Shown here one piece after another: positions 1 through 8,816 of a stretch of 56,537 nucleotides of DNA. The notes under the pieces are model-generated. The model saw only the letters and a list, made by a program, of their open reading frames with translations, was not told the DNA's origin and made no database searches. The stretch is from contig AZLU01000257.1 of assembly GCA_002224055.1 (NCBI GenBank), positions 1 through 56,537 of the forward strand, written 5' to 3'. Position 1 is the first letter of the stretch. Each line of letters opens with the position of its first letter. The position numbers and the translations under genes are program-made. This DNA comes from Pezizomycotina sp. ARF18 (taxonomy: Eukaryota > Ascomycota).

Positions 1-2102
1 GCCAGACGTAGTATCCTATTGCAATAATTGTCCTTAGATGCTAGAAACTAAGTCTAAACCAAAAGAATATACCCAAAGCATAGAGGGTAATAAGTGTCAG
101 TACAAAACAAAGGGCACTATAAGAAAAATTCCCTGTCATCAAAACCTTTAGAAGAAAGGTTGCAGGTGGTGCATTAAGGTAGAGGGAGCTGCTGCGGTAA
201 GATGTTATAAACAGGCAATAAATAATAATATACCTAAGTCTTCTGTAGTAGCAAGTGTAGTACCTTTTACTTATGGTAAACATAAAAACTACTATATCTA
301 TATAAGAATACGGTGTTAAAGGGGAAATACACAATGCATTTGCAGATAGTAAGATAGCCCCTTTTATATCATTACAATACTTAGATATATACGTCATTTA
401 CTAACGAGTTAAATGAGTCAGAAGAATGTGTCATTGGTTATGAATATGTCCTACATAATTTAATTAACTCTGAGCATACAATACTCAGAACGTTGCATGC
501 GGGAAAGCAACCTCAAATATTAATTTTTTCCGAGGTAATGTCAAGCATAAACTCTATTGAGGACAGTACTATCTTATCTAGTTTACATGACATTTTAACG
601 ACATACGGAACAGAATCAACAGTTAAATCATTTATAAGTTCACTTACGGTCTCTGCTTTATATACACACAGTAGTAAGGCGTTTGATTACCCATCTGCAC
701 CAGATAATGGATACATGTACACATGGAAGCCTGATGGTGAAAGATTTTGGTATATTAAATATGGATCAATATGGTTATTTTCAAGAAGGCTATTGTCCGG
801 AAAAATAGTAGGGTGGAATATATGCAGTAAACTACAGAGACAGGAACTAGTAGGCCCTATATTAGATGTAGAGGTTATGATAGGATTCTCACCAATTCTT
901 ATAGATATACTGGTACTAAACACAGGTATTATTACTCCGGCCTCCAGAGATTTATGGTATGTACTAGAGCAGTTCAATAATATGTCCAATTTAATTGATG
1001 TGCCTATCTTCGTGAGGACATATTATAATTCACAAGAAGAGCTACTTGAGACAGAAAAGAATGTACCATACCCTACGGATGGTGTTGTGGAATAGAAAAT
1101 GGCGGAATGACTACCATTAAGTTAAAGGACATAAAATCTATGGAACTTAAGCTAAATGCTGACGGGTCTCTAGCTAGCGAAGATAATGAAGTAATAGCCC
1201 ATACTGAGTTACATTCAATATATCCCATAGGTAGTATTATTGAAATAAGATTCTTTAAAGCAGCTACCTTAGGTATACCTACTATTACCGAAACACTATT
1301 GCGTACAGACAAAATAAAAGCCAATACATCAGATGTATGCAGAAAGATTATGAATACCATGTCAAGTACCCCAGACAAACTATCTAGGCATCGAGCTGTA
1401 GTTTGGTGTAATTCAGTACGCAAAGCGCTACATAAGAAAGCATCTGTTATTAAAGGCAAAGGCAGAGTAATACTAGACATAGGTGCTGGCGATGGTCAAG
1501 CTATATCAGATTACGCTACTGATCCTGAGATTACATATATACTTCTAGAACCTAATATGGAGAAATGTAAGAAGTTAGAAACGAGATTAGGTAATTCTAA
1601 AACAACTCGATCCAAGCTATATAATGGTCCACAACATATATTATCTGCTATAAAGTCAGTATCTACTAAGGCACTTAAATATGCTATAGTATGCGCAAAG
1701 CTAGAAGATATTATTATACAAGAGCAGTGTATTTATTCTCTTAAGACCTGCGTCAGATGTTGCATAGCTTCCTTTAGTATATCTCATGTACCTGTACCGC
1801 TAAATAAATTGGCGAAAGTAGGACTTAACATAATAGGTTGCGGATATATGTACGATGATGTTGGTATTAATGCATACTTGGTAAATGAGAGTAACGTCTC
1901 CATGAAAAGAATAAGTGAAGATAAGGCTATTGTATCTTGGGGAAGCGACAAAAGATACTTTGAAGATGCTATAACTAAAGAAGATTTTAACAGTTATTTT
2001 TATATTCAGTTAGCTACTAATTTGGTTCCTGTATTTGGCAGTAATAATTCATTACTTAATACTATTATATCTAAAGTATACGTTATAAGCAACGACAAGT
2101 AG
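1..2102 (+). CDS. mRNA capping enzyme, first copy: 5'-truncated and frame-broken at contig end
   Basis: This is the first copy of the gene that is intact at 37,224-39,422. It begins about 29 codons into the protein. Against the intact copy it lacks about eleven single bases, nearly all in homopolymers, within the first 1.1 kb, so it reads as fragments; the longest are 493-1,095 (guanylyltransferase part) and 1,107-2,102 (methyltransferase part). The last break is a missing G near 1,088. No substitutions separate the copies in the stretches I compared. I read these breaks as unpolished sequence at the contig end, not as a pseudogene. Confidence 0.9.
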
Positions 2103-2160
2103 CCTTAGCTATAATAAATAAGTTATTACACATTTTTAAAACATGAGAGAGAGTATAGTG

Positions 2161-2174
2161 GCAACAGGCGTTGC
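2161..2174. promoter_or_regulatory. Upstream dyad, GCAAC / GTTGC with 4-nt loop
   Basis: Perfect 5-bp inverted repeat ending 20 nt before the ATG at 2,195. The second copy is at 39,481-39,494. The same 14-mer recurs at 7,811-7,824. It is part of the element-wide upstream dyad series. Confidence 0.8.
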
Positions 2175-2194
2175 TATATTCATCTTGGTTAACT

Positions 2195-2644
2195 ATGGAC
2201 AACTTAGCAGAAACTAAAAGTCAAAAAGATATGACCGACTGGTTTAGGGAGCTAACCTCAGCCGCCGAAGTCGCAGCAATAAGTTTAAATACCCTTTTAC
2301 CTAATATTATAGTCAATATTTACAAAGATATAATGTTACATAATATCTTACTACCACGGCATGAATACGAGAAGCTTAAACAACTTAAGAAAATGGTGGA
2401 TATGCACGCACAACTGAATAGCAGCAATAGTAGAAGACCACACAAAGTTAACCCGTATCTAAGATACCAATCAAGTGATGACTATGACTTAATAAAGGGA
2501 GGTAACGGGTGCTTTAATTGCTATTGGAATAATCACAAAATGAGCGAATGTGTGAACAGCCCGTGCCCTTATATGAGTGTATTGCAAAGATATAACCTAT
2601 CACAAAGAAGAGATGGAAAATACGAGGAGGCTGATACTAAATAA
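2195..2644 (+). CDS. Small CCHC zinc-knuckle protein
   Basis: This 149-residue protein has a Cx2Cx4Hx4C zinc knuckle near residues 113-126 (core CFNC..H..C), the form found in retroviral Gag and cellular RNA-binding proteins. The first ~90 residues are predicted helical, followed by a basic, Ser/Asn-rich linker. The ATG at 2,195 is chosen because the upstream dyad ends 20 nt before it; an in-frame TTG lies further upstream. The function is probably single-stranded nucleic-acid binding. The next gene looks like part of a Gag capsid domain, so the pair may be a split or rearranged Gag-like unit. Zinc-knuckle call firm, biological role unknown. Confidence 0.75.
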   Translation: MDNLAETKSQKDMTDWFRELTSAAEVAAISLNTLLPNIIVNIYKDIMLHNILLPRHEYEKLKQLKKMVDMHAQLNSSNSRRPHKVNPYLRYQSSDDYDLIKGGNGCFNCYWNNHKMSECVNSPCPYMSVLQRYNLSQRRDGKYEEADTK

Positions 2645-2655
2645 TAAAGGCTTAT

Positions 2656-2670
2656 GCAACCAAGCGTTGC
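2656..2670. promoter_or_regulatory. Upstream dyad, GCAAC / GTTGC with 5-nt loop
   Basis: It lies in the short gap between the zinc-knuckle and Gag-like genes, ending 17 nt before the ATG at 2,688. The second copy is at 39,976-39,990. Its presence is why I start the next gene at 2,688. Confidence 0.78.
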
Positions 2671-2687
2671 TGCGCATATACTACAAT

Positions 2688-2945
2688 ATGGATTTAAGTA
2701 GTAAGACCATGCTAAAGGCCATAAAGAAAATAAGAAGCAAGCAAAAGAACATGTCGATATTAGAATATATTGTACAAATAAATAAATACGGAAACCTTCT
2801 TAAATTACCTGAAGAAGTAGCTTTATATTTTGTAATTTATGGAATGGAACCCAAAACACTAAAAAATGTACAGTTAAAATTGGACAAAAAAATAAATGAA
2901 ATATGTTGGAATGATCTGTGGAACTATGTACAATACAAATACTAG
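2688..2945 (+). CDS. Gag-capsid-like small protein
   Basis: This 85-residue, mostly helical, basic protein resembles the C-terminal half of Ty3/gypsy-type Gag capsid domains: a run 'ILEYI.QINKYGNLL.LPEEVALYFVIYGMEP' style core at about residues 25-55 matches the family pattern 'Y...F..L...L.LPEE.....F..GL.P'. I infer this by eye. The open frame extends upstream through the end of the previous gene, but the dyad at 2,656-2,670 points to the ATG at 2,688. It follows a CCHC zinc-knuckle gene, so the usual order (capsid then knuckle) is reversed and split. It might be a domesticated Gag fragment or a convergent helical protein. It stops with TAG. Confidence 0.55.
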   Translation: MDLSSKTMLKAIKKIRSKQKNMSILEYIVQINKYGNLLKLPEEVALYFVIYGMEPKTLKNVQLKLDKKINEICWNDLWNYVQYKY

Positions 2946-3007
2946 AATTGTACATATTAATAAACAAATCCTTTTCACATGTAAGTATGTACACCACTGT
3001 TTATATG

Positions 3008-3051
3008 ATTTTTAAAAATGCTAAGTTATAATTTTTAAAATTTTTAAAGTT
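3008..3051. terminator. T/A palindromes after the Gag-like gene
   Basis: Three TTTTTAAA-type palindromes lie within 45 bp in the convergent gap between the genes ending at 2,945 (+) and 3,073 (-). They belong to the element-wide 3'-end signal. The function is inferred from position only. Confidence 0.45.
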
Positions 3052-3072
3052 ATTAGATAGTATTGGACAAAT

Positions 3073-3549
3073 TTACACCCAATACTCATCATGGTTATTA
3101 AGCGTAGTACTGGCGTCTGAGATACAATTCTTTTTACAAGACTCATGAAATAACACTCCAATTCGAGGCAAATTAACTTCTATCTTCGGAATAGAACTGC
3201 CAAGATATATGGCTAGTATTTCAGAAACAAGTATGCGAGCAGCCTGTCCTCCTGGGCAGTTGCAAGTACAACTCGACTCCGGTGGACCAGCATATATTTT
3301 ACCTACAATAGAGCTAGTTATGTTCGGTAGTCCCTTATTATCTACTACGACTGTTATATCATCACATGATTTTGGTTTAAAGTGTATACCAAGGCCATGT
3401 TGTACGTTACACATTGAAAGTATAATTCTAATTATTGGTGCAATTATTCTATTATTATTACTGAATTGCATAATAACTGAAGTTAGTGTGCAGCTATTAT
3501 CTGCAAGTGGCCCGTCGGTTAAGGCTTTACTTTTCTTTCCTTTAAACAT
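3073..3549 (-). CDS. Hypothetical protein with Cys-rich segment
   Basis: This 158-residue protein is not recognised. It has a helical, Asn/Ile-rich N-terminal half and a CTCNC segment near residue 93 followed by a hydrophobic helix; two further Cys lie near residues 137-141. The minus strand is preferred over an overlapping plus-strand frame because it is longer and points away from a shared dyad at 3,643-3,655, although the spacing (93 nt) is longer than usual. It stops with TAA. Second copy identical at 40,393-40,869. Confidence 0.5.
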   Translation of the reverse strand: MFKGKKSKALTDGPLADNSCTLTSVIMQFSNNNRIIAPIIRIILSMCNVQHGLGIHFKPKSCDDITVVVDNKGLPNITSSIVGKIYAGPPESSCTCNCPGGQAARILVSEILAIYLGSSIPKIEVNLPRIGVLFHESCKKNCISDASTTLNNHDEYWV

Positions 3550-3642
3550 AGGTATTAATTGGCAAATATTAGTTAATATAAGTTTTATACTAAGTTAGTG
3601 TAAATTTAATAGTTAATAATATTGTTGTAGACTATGTACTAT

Positions 3643-3655
3643 GCAACTGCGTTGT
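3643..3655. promoter_or_regulatory. Upstream dyad, GCAAC / GTTGT with 3-nt loop
   Basis: It lies between divergent genes, 37 nt before the ATG at 3,693 and 93 nt from the minus-strand start at 3,549. One arm pair is G-T. The second copy is at 40,963-40,975. Confidence 0.65.
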
Positions 3656-3692
3656 CTGGCGCATACAAAGAACTTAGTGTAAGCGTGACAAA

Positions 3693-4136
3693 ATGGAAAA
3701 ATATCAAACTAAGTGTTATCATGCCAATTGTGGAGGCCACTCGCAAACAATATTAGACGGATCGGACCTGAGGCTTCAAAGTGTTCCTTTACTAACTCTA
3801 GTTAAAGCATTTATCTACATACTCAGGAAGGTAGATAATAAGGCACTTATACCCACTAAGGAAACCATTATACGATGTGATGGCCTGTGCGCACTTTGCT
3901 TCGCAGAGCCTGTTGAAAGATTTAAGGAAAACACTCTTGAATTTTATACCATTATGACAACTATAAGTATATTACAGTCGGCTAAGGCAAAAGATAAACT
4001 AGGGTACTCTATAAACTTTGAAAATATAACTAACCGCTATTTGGAGAATATAAGAAATTGCAAAAGTTTTGATGAGCTTCTAACAGAATTAATTAGTATG
4101 GAAAATTATTTAATATCGCTGGAGTCTACTAAGTAA
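3693..4136 (+). CDS. Hypothetical Cys-rich protein
   Basis: This 147-residue protein is not recognised. N-terminal Cys/His residues (C8, H10, C13, H16) and a CDGLCALC cluster near residues 64-71 suggest a zinc-binding fold. The second half is helical. The ATG at 3,693 follows the dyad by 37 nt. It stops with TAA and a TTTTTAAAA palindrome follows about 20 nt later. The second copy is identical at 41,013-41,456. No functional claim beyond likely metal binding. Confidence 0.65.
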   Translation: MEKYQTKCYHANCGGHSQTILDGSDLRLQSVPLLTLVKAFIYILRKVDNKALIPTKETIIRCDGLCALCFAEPVERFKENTLEFYTIMTTISILQSAKAKDKLGYSINFENITNRYLENIRNCKSFDELLTELISMENYLISLESTK

Positions 4137-4382
4137 TCTTAAAACAAACTAGGTATTCTTTTTAAAATAAACTATTTTAATTTAAGCGTTATATATATCT
4201 GCCTTTAAAGTTTATTTTAAAAATATACTATAACTAGTGCTTAAATTTTAATACTCATTACTATCTAATCTAATATTTTATTTAAACCTACTCCATTTAT
4301 TTAATAATATATTTACCCTATATATTACTAAATAGATGCAGTACACATGCATAACTCCTTTATTGCCCATTACTAGGTAAGT

Positions 4383-4931
4383 TTATAGCTTGGTCGTTAG
4401 GTCGTTTAAAACTTCCGTCTCTAAACCTTTTAAGGCCGATATGGATGCAAGCGTAACAGACTTAAACATTGAAATGCTATTTGTGCGCTGTACGTTTTCT
4501 TTATATTTAGACAATATTTCTATATAACGACTACCTCTTCTTGCTTTACTTTTTGCTTCAATAAAATTCGTAACTACCGAAAGAATAAAAACACTAAATG
4601 CAACGTAGGGATTATATTGTATACTTTCATAATCCATGTATTTATTATCTGCATTGGCGGTATCTTCATTAAAAGCGCTTACCTTATTATATTCCCTTTC
4701 TTTCCTGTTAAGAACCCTTACTCCTAGGGAACTTCTTTTATTACAAAAAATAACTGAGTCCACAGACGGCAACAGTACTATGTTATCTGAATCATCTGAT
4801 ATTTTACCAGAAAAATCGAACAGTGCCTCCAAGACTACTACGGGCGGCATCGATGGATCCGTATAACTAAATTTCCATATATGACAATCTCTGCATTCCT
4901 GGTGGCTCTTTTTAGTTTCATCAGCCCTCAT
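4383..4931 (-). CDS. Hypothetical protein with one possible membrane segment
   Basis: This 182-residue protein is not recognised. A CRDC pair lies at about residues 13-16 near the N-terminus, and a hydrophobic stretch at about residues 108-123 (YVAFSVFILSVV) could be a transmembrane or buried helix, followed by a basic segment (SKARRGSR). The dyad at 4,983-4,996 lies 51 nt before its start and is the nearer of two tandem dyads in this divergent promoter region. It stops with TAA. Second copy at 41,704-42,252. Confidence 0.65.
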   Translation of the reverse strand: MRADETKKSHQECRDCHIWKFSYTDPSMPPVVVLEALFDFSGKISDDSDNIVLLPSVDSVIFCNKRSSLGVRVLNRKEREYNKVSAFNEDTANADNKYMDYESIQYNPYVAFSVFILSVVTNFIEAKSKARRGSRYIEILSKYKENVQRTNSISMFKSVTLASISALKGLETEVLNDLTTKL

Positions 4932-4982
4932 ACCTTTTGTACTTTCTTTTTTAAATATTACTATTATGCTATCTACGTAAGA

Positions 4983-4996
4983 GCAACTTTAGTTGC
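4983..4996. promoter_or_regulatory. Upstream dyad for the minus-strand gene, GCAAC / GTTGC
   Basis: This is the first of two tandem dyads between divergent genes, 4-nt loop, 51 nt from the start at 4,931. The second copy is at 42,304-42,317. Confidence 0.75.
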
Positions 4997-5008
4997 GTAT
5001 CTCAATTA

Positions 5009-5023
5009 AACAACGCTGTTGTT
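5009..5023. promoter_or_regulatory. Upstream dyad for the plus-strand gene, AACAAC / GTTGTT
   Basis: This is the second tandem dyad, 6-bp arms with 3-nt loop, 46 nt before the ATG at 5,070. Having two dyads for two divergent genes suggests one per transcription start. Second copy 42,330-42,344. Confidence 0.75.
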
Positions 5024-5069
5024 ATATATATAACATATTATTTATATATGTAATATATTATTTATTAAT

Positions 5070-6005
5070 ATGGCTTTATTTTCATCTATAGTTTCCTGCT
5101 ATCCTATAATTGAGAAATTATGTAATTATTTGCCCAGCCCAGATTTGCTTAATTTAGCACTAGTTTCTCATTTACTTTATGACATATTCATGGAAAGATA
5201 TTCTAAACATATAGACCTTAAAGCCAAACTTAGCTATTACTTTATAGATATAGATAGTTTTATACAATGTGCCCATAAGAGTAAAGCTATTATTATAGGA
5301 TCAGTGTCCTTAAGCATAGTCTGGAATAATACATGCGAACAAAGGTCGGATTGTAACTTTTTAATAGGTTATAATAGTGATAATATGTATTTAGTAGATA
5401 AATTTATTAGTCATATCACAGATAAACAGAAATATACCCAAGTAAATATGGTAGAGTCTACTGATATGATTACGGGTTCCGACGTAACAGTATATGTATA
5501 TAAGAATGCTAAAAATAATAAGACCATAACTCTATCATGTATTTGTTCACTTGATTCTGTGTTAGGTGTAGACTTTATACTATCTTTAGGTACTTTTAGT
5601 ACACCATATTGTACATATGTAATAGATCCAAGGATGTTGAATGACAAGTTAATTTGCAGCCCATGCGGAATACATACGCCAAAGAGTAGAGAAGAAGACT
5701 ACTTAGTTTTAAAGTATAATGCACGAGGATTTAGTAGTATTAAGTGCTGCAACCCAGAGCTAGGAATAGGAACTATGTACTTAGTTCCTATGAAGTATAT
5801 GATAGTAACTAAAATTAAACATCCAAGTATGAACGTAAATAATGACTGGCATTTTTGGAAAGATAACACTATATGGATATACACTCATCATAATTCACGT
5901 AGCGGGATAGCTAACATAGAACTGTTGTCGGGTACTAGAATTCTACCTAAGTATTCCAGAAGACTTGTACATAAGTGTTTATACTTTCATAACTTTAATT
6001 TTTAA
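5070..6005 (+). CDS. F-box family protein, paralogue A
   Basis: This 311-residue protein starts with an F-box-like segment (about residues 9-45; YPIIEKLCNYL then LLNLALVS), the fold that recruits substrates to SCF ubiquitin ligases through SKP1. It shares the layout of six other proteins in this element: F-box, a Gly block near residue 75 (IIIGSVSLSIVW), a block near residues 178-190 (TFSTPYCTYVIDP) and a C-terminal DW..W block (NDWHFWKD). The Gly and STPYC blocks recall the degenerate nucleotidyltransferase-like domain of fungal F-box proteins (GS...DLD and FHSTxxMN); this is inference. A tandem dyad precedes it. It stops with TAA inside a TTTTTAAAAA palindrome. Second copy 42,391-43,326. 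Confidence 0.75.
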   Translation: MALFSSIVSCYPIIEKLCNYLPSPDLLNLALVSHLLYDIFMERYSKHIDLKAKLSYYFIDIDSFIQCAHKSKAIIIGSVSLSIVWNNTCEQRSDCNFLIGYNSDNMYLVDKFISHITDKQKYTQVNMVESTDMITGSDVTVYVYKNAKNNKTITLSCICSLDSVLGVDFILSLGTFSTPYCTYVIDPRMLNDKLICSPCGIHTPKSREEDYLVLKYNARGFSSIKCCNPELGIGTMYLVPMKYMIVTKIKHPSMNVNNDWHFWKDNTIWIYTHHNSRSGIANIELLSGTRILPKYSRRLVHKCLYFHNFNF

Positions 6006-6027
6006 AAATTCTAGTCTAGTAACTTTA

Positions 6028-6552
6028 TTAATATGACTTGCTATCCATATCTATATATACACAGTAGCCTACTACTCTCCATACCTTGCTGTGCTCCGGA
6101 TTAACACAATCTAAACACTGAAGGTCGTTGCAGCCTTCATACACTAGTGTAAATTGGGTATGACAATAAGCTAAGAAATGTTGACCGTGCATTTCACAGT
6201 GGTTGTATCTTGAATTTTTGTACAGCTTAACTGCACATCTATCATTATCATACAATTCTACTTTTATCTTGTCTCTAGGCATTTTGGACTCTATTAACTT
6301 AATAAATTTATTATCAACTATAATCCTATCGTCATATATGCTACATGCCTTATCATTATGTATTACAAATTCCAACTTACCAGAATAGTACCTATGTGGA
6401 TAGAGATGACGTACGTGAAGATTTGGAACGCACACCCTTTCGTTGTTGATTGGTTGGATAACTGAAACGGTTCTTTCTAAATGTTGTTCATACTCTCCAA
6501 TATATTTACATACGTATTCAGCGCTTGAAATAACTATATCAATAATGTCCAT
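6028..6552 (-). CDS. Hypothetical Cys/His-rich protein
   Basis: This 174-residue protein is not recognised. Cys and His residues cluster in the second half (HCEMHGQHF, YCH, then CNDLQCLDC), which suggests zinc binding. It is convergent with paralogue A, with only 22 bp between stop codons and a shared T/A palindrome. A dyad at 6,620-6,634 lies 67 nt upstream. It stops with TAA. Second copy at 43,349-43,873. Confidence 0.65.
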   Translation of the reverse strand: MDIIDIVISSAEYVCKYIGEYEQHLERTVSVIQPINNERVCVPNLHVRHLYPHRYYSGKLEFVIHNDKACSIYDDRIIVDNKFIKLIESKMPRDKIKVELYDNDRCAVKLYKNSRYNHCEMHGQHFLAYCHTQFTLVYEGCNDLQCLDCVNPEHSKVWRVVGYCVYIDMDSKSY

Positions 6553-6619
6553 GTTAACTAATTAAACAGTTATTATAAAAATATGAGCACCCGGGCAATA
6601 ATCTAGGTATATATCAGCT

Positions 6620-6634
6620 GCAACTATGGGTTGC
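6620..6634. promoter_or_regulatory. Upstream dyad, GCAAC / GTTGC with 5-nt loop
   Basis: It lies 67 nt upstream of the minus-strand gene starting at 6,552. The second copy is at 43,941-43,955. Confidence 0.7.
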
Positions 6635-6744
6635 TAGATATAATTAATATTTAATATACTTAAAGTACTTACTATATTTAAAATCTTACAGCAACTATGT
6701 GCCTTAAACCTTTTAAAATTTAGTATCACATAAAATTCTTGTAT

Positions 6745-7617
6745 TTAAATAGAAAGAGTCAGCTCTGATTCCATAGCTTTTAGATCTCCGAAGGATTCCA
6801 GAATTATGGTACGATGTCTCCAATAATACCAGTCGTCCTTATATGCTTTAGATTCAGCTCTTTTATGCCTAAGTCTATGTCCTCTGCACCTTGCCCATAT
6901 TTCGCTTCTCTGCTCTACGCCCTTTGTCCGCAAGTTGTATATTGTATCAAACAATTGACTAAGATAGTAATAAGTTACACCGAATTTTATACCTAGTTGT
7001 TCATAATAAGCTATAGTATTATCCAGCTCATCTGTATGGGGATTATACTCATAATTTACTCTAAGATACATTGTGCGTTTACGTACAAGATCAGGTCTTA
7101 GGATATATGTAGCGTATGCTGTAACAAAGATTAAATCGGCCGTACTAGGCCTTTCACATATAGCCTTAGTAACAAAAGTATGATTAACACAAACAGAGGT
7201 GGAGTCTTTACTAAAACAGAGTCCATCATTATTTTTGTACATACAGTATCTCATTCTCTCAGTAGCCATAAAATAGTTAGCTAGCTTTGAAACTCCTATG
7301 GCAGACTCTGTATAAAATTCCCAAGTATTCATGTGCAGAAAATCGGGCCATACCATCCTACGTGCGTTATGCCCACCTATTGCTATATTATATTTAGACA
7401 TAACATTAAGAATGTAATCAGGATCCTTAAAATTCACTGATAGCATATCTCGAATACTAACTTTATATCTATCAGGGTTAGTAATGTTATCATTTGCAGT
7501 TTTGCATGTTTTCTTTAAACTTAGAACTTCGTATGGTCCTAGGTTACGACATATGGAGTCAACAATAGGGTACGCAGCAAGTAACTGTATAAAATTAGAT
7601 GTTTTATGTAATGCCAT
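6745..7617 (-). CDS. F-box family protein, paralogue B
   Basis: This 290-residue member of the F-box family has an F-box-like N-terminus (AYPIVDSICRNLGPYEVLSL, about residues 14-33), then the GG block (IAIGGHNARRMVWP, about 76-89) followed by TWEFYT, the block TAYATYILRPDL and the C-terminal block DDWYYWR. The WEFY position is where DLD would sit in nucleotidyltransferase-like folds, so any such activity is probably lost. The start codon is ATG at 7,617. A dyad lies 105 nt upstream, longer than usual. It stops with TAA. Second copy 44,067-44,939. Confidence 0.75.
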   Translation of the reverse strand: MALHKTSNFIQLLAAYPIVDSICRNLGPYEVLSLKKTCKTANDNITNPDRYKVSIRDMLSVNFKDPDYILNVMSKYNIAIGGHNARRMVWPDFLHMNTWEFYTESAIGVSKLANYFMATERMRYCMYKNNDGLCFSKDSTSVCVNHTFVTKAICERPSTADLIFVTAYATYILRPDLVRKRTMYLRVNYEYNPHTDELDNTIAYYEQLGIKFGVTYYYLSQLFDTIYNLRTKGVEQRSEIWARCRGHRLRHKRAESKAYKDDWYYWRHRTIILESFGDLKAMESELTLSI

Positions 7618-7722
7618 GCTTACTTATCTAGAATACTAAGTTATTACGTACAACTAAACTAGTACCTAAAGATCCTACTTTTTAGTAGTAACTTTGACCT
7701 AAATACCCAGCGTGACAGACAG

Positions 7723-7735
7723 ACAACAAGGTTGT
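7723..7735. promoter_or_regulatory. Upstream dyad, ACAAC / GTTGT with 3-nt loop
   Basis: It lies between divergent genes, nearest to the minus-strand F-box gene (105 nt). The second copy is at 45,045-45,057. Confidence 0.6.
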
Positions 7736-7810
7736 TATAATACAATAACAAATACTGGGAACCTGGAAAGTTATAATGTAATAATTTTCTCCACGTTTAA
7801 ATGTAAGTTC

Positions 7811-7824
7811 GCAACAGGCGTTGC
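7811..7824. promoter_or_regulatory. Upstream dyad, GCAAC / GTTGC with 4-nt loop
   Basis: It lies 32 nt before the ATG at 7,857 and has the same 14-base sequence as the dyad at 2,161. The second copy is at 45,133-45,146. Confidence 0.8.
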
Positions 7825-7856
7825 CACACAACATAGTAAATATTATATATTTAATA

Positions 7857-8453
7857 ATGGCTACTAATATAGCACCCAGAAGAATTGCAATCAGAATAAC
7901 GGATGACTGGGATTCATCTGAATCTAACCATTATCCGTATGAGCGGGTGCTAGGTAGAAATATATACAAGAATGAAAGTTTCTGTGTGGATATGTTTCCT
8001 ACTGTATATGATAAGATATATGATACTTATTGCTATAAACCTATATACTCTATAGGTAACTTAAGTTCCAGTAAGCATATAGATCTCGCACAAGACAGTT
8101 TATATCCAGATATAATATTGCCAGGTAGCATGCACATACTTGGTTCACGTAAAACTAAATTTTATTTAGGCGAAAAGGTTATATGTATGAAAGACTTTTA
8201 TAAGTTAGGAGACACTACATTTAATGTCCAATACGATCTAAACGTAGTTTGTTTATTTGTAACTTGCACCGGTAACTACACATATAAAAAATTGTGTGAT
8301 AAAAACAATTCTAAAGGGTACTATTCCGATAATCGCACTAATTCAAAGAAATACTATCGCAATAAATGTACTAGCTCTACGTGTTTTAACGACAAGTGTC
8401 ATAAAGTATATAAGCTAGCTTATATATGCAATAAATTAACATTGTTAGAGTAA
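7857..8453 (+). CDS. Hypothetical Tyr/Cys-rich protein
   Basis: This 198-residue protein is not recognised. It is rich in Tyr and has six Cys in its last 70 residues (LCDKN, KCTSSTCFNDKC, ICNK), suggesting zinc or disulfide structure. An upstream in-frame non-ATG extension overlaps the dyad, so I use the ATG at 7,857. It stops with TAA, and a TTTTAAAATT signal follows about 25 nt later. It is the last gene before the mitochondrial-like cassette. Second copy 45,179-45,775. Confidence 0.65.
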   Translation: MATNIAPRRIAIRITDDWDSSESNHYPYERVLGRNIYKNESFCVDMFPTVYDKIYDTYCYKPIYSIGNLSSSKHIDLAQDSLYPDIILPGSMHILGSRKTKFYLGEKVICMKDFYKLGDTTFNVQYDLNVVCLFVTCTGNYTYKKLCDKNNSKGYYSDNRTNSKKYYRNKCTSSTCFNDKCHKVYKLAYICNKLTLLE

Positions 8454-8541
8454 GATAATTAGTAGCTTAAAGTAGGTAAACTTTTAAAATTAAAAATTAG
8501 TATTGTAAACTTATAAATTAATTCTTTTTTTAATTTTAGTA

Positions 8542-8560
8542 TTATAACTTTATAAGTAAT
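8542..8560 (+). promoter_or_regulatory. Mitochondrial-type promoter candidate (first of an exact 19-bp repeat)
   Basis: This 19-bp sequence, ending CTTTATAAGTAAT, is repeated exactly at 20,579-20,597, and both copies precede RNA-gene regions. Its core TTATAAGTA is one base from the yeast mitochondrial nonanucleotide promoter ATATAAGTA. It ends 14 nt before the tRNA at 8,575. The 9-mer alone is expected by chance in AT-rich DNA; the 19-bp identity is not. Second copy 45,864-45,882. Confidence 0.5.
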
Positions 8561-8574
8561 AGGTTTTTCCTGTT

Positions 8575-8644
8575 ATAATATTAGCTTAACGGTAAAGCAC
8601 TCCATTTCAGATGGTGAGATATTTGTTCAATTCAAATGTATTAA
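8575..8644 (+). tRNA. tRNA with anticodon UCA (mitochondrial-type tRNA-Trp, reads UGA)
   Basis: This 70-nt cloverleaf was folded by eye. The acceptor stem has 6 of 7 positions paired (one G-T, end pair A-A mismatched); the D stem GCTT/AAGC is perfect with a GG in the loop; the anticodon stem has 4 of 5 pairs around loop TTTCAGA; a 4-nt variable region follows; the T stem ATTTG/CAAAT encloses TTCAATT. Anticodon UCA reads UGA, as in mitochondrial tRNA-Trp of most fungi. This fits the in-frame TGA codons of the endonuclease 170 nt downstream. No CCA is encoded. Identical second copy at 45,897-45,966. Confidence 0.78.
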
Positions 8645-8795
8645 TTAATTTTAATGGCAATCTCTTTAAAATGTTAGTAATTAAACTAAAAGTATTTACT
8701 TTAAAATACTAAGTGACTTTTATAAATTAATAATTAACTAGAATAGTCTTAGTATATTTCTATTAAATTAGCTTTTAACTAGAGGTATACTTAAG

Positions 8796-8808
8796 CGTTA
8801 AGATAACG
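8796..8808. promoter_or_regulatory. Upstream dyad, CGTTA / TAACG with 3-nt loop
   Basis: A perfect 5-bp inverted repeat ends 8 nt before the ATG at 8,817. Its arms differ from the GCAAC consensus, so it may be chance or a member of the series. The second copy is at 46,118-46,130. Confidence 0.4.
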
Positions 8809-8816
8809 ATCGTAAA

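Noticed and set aside
1-1100. A decayed capping-enzyme pseudogene
   Set aside because: The second copy is intact; the breaks are single missing bases near a contig end.
3209-3598. Plus-strand 129-residue frame with a hydrophobic stretch
   Set aside because: Shorter than the minus-strand frame, lacks an upstream dyad, and the hydrophobic run arises from antisense Asn/Ile codons. Some doubt remains.
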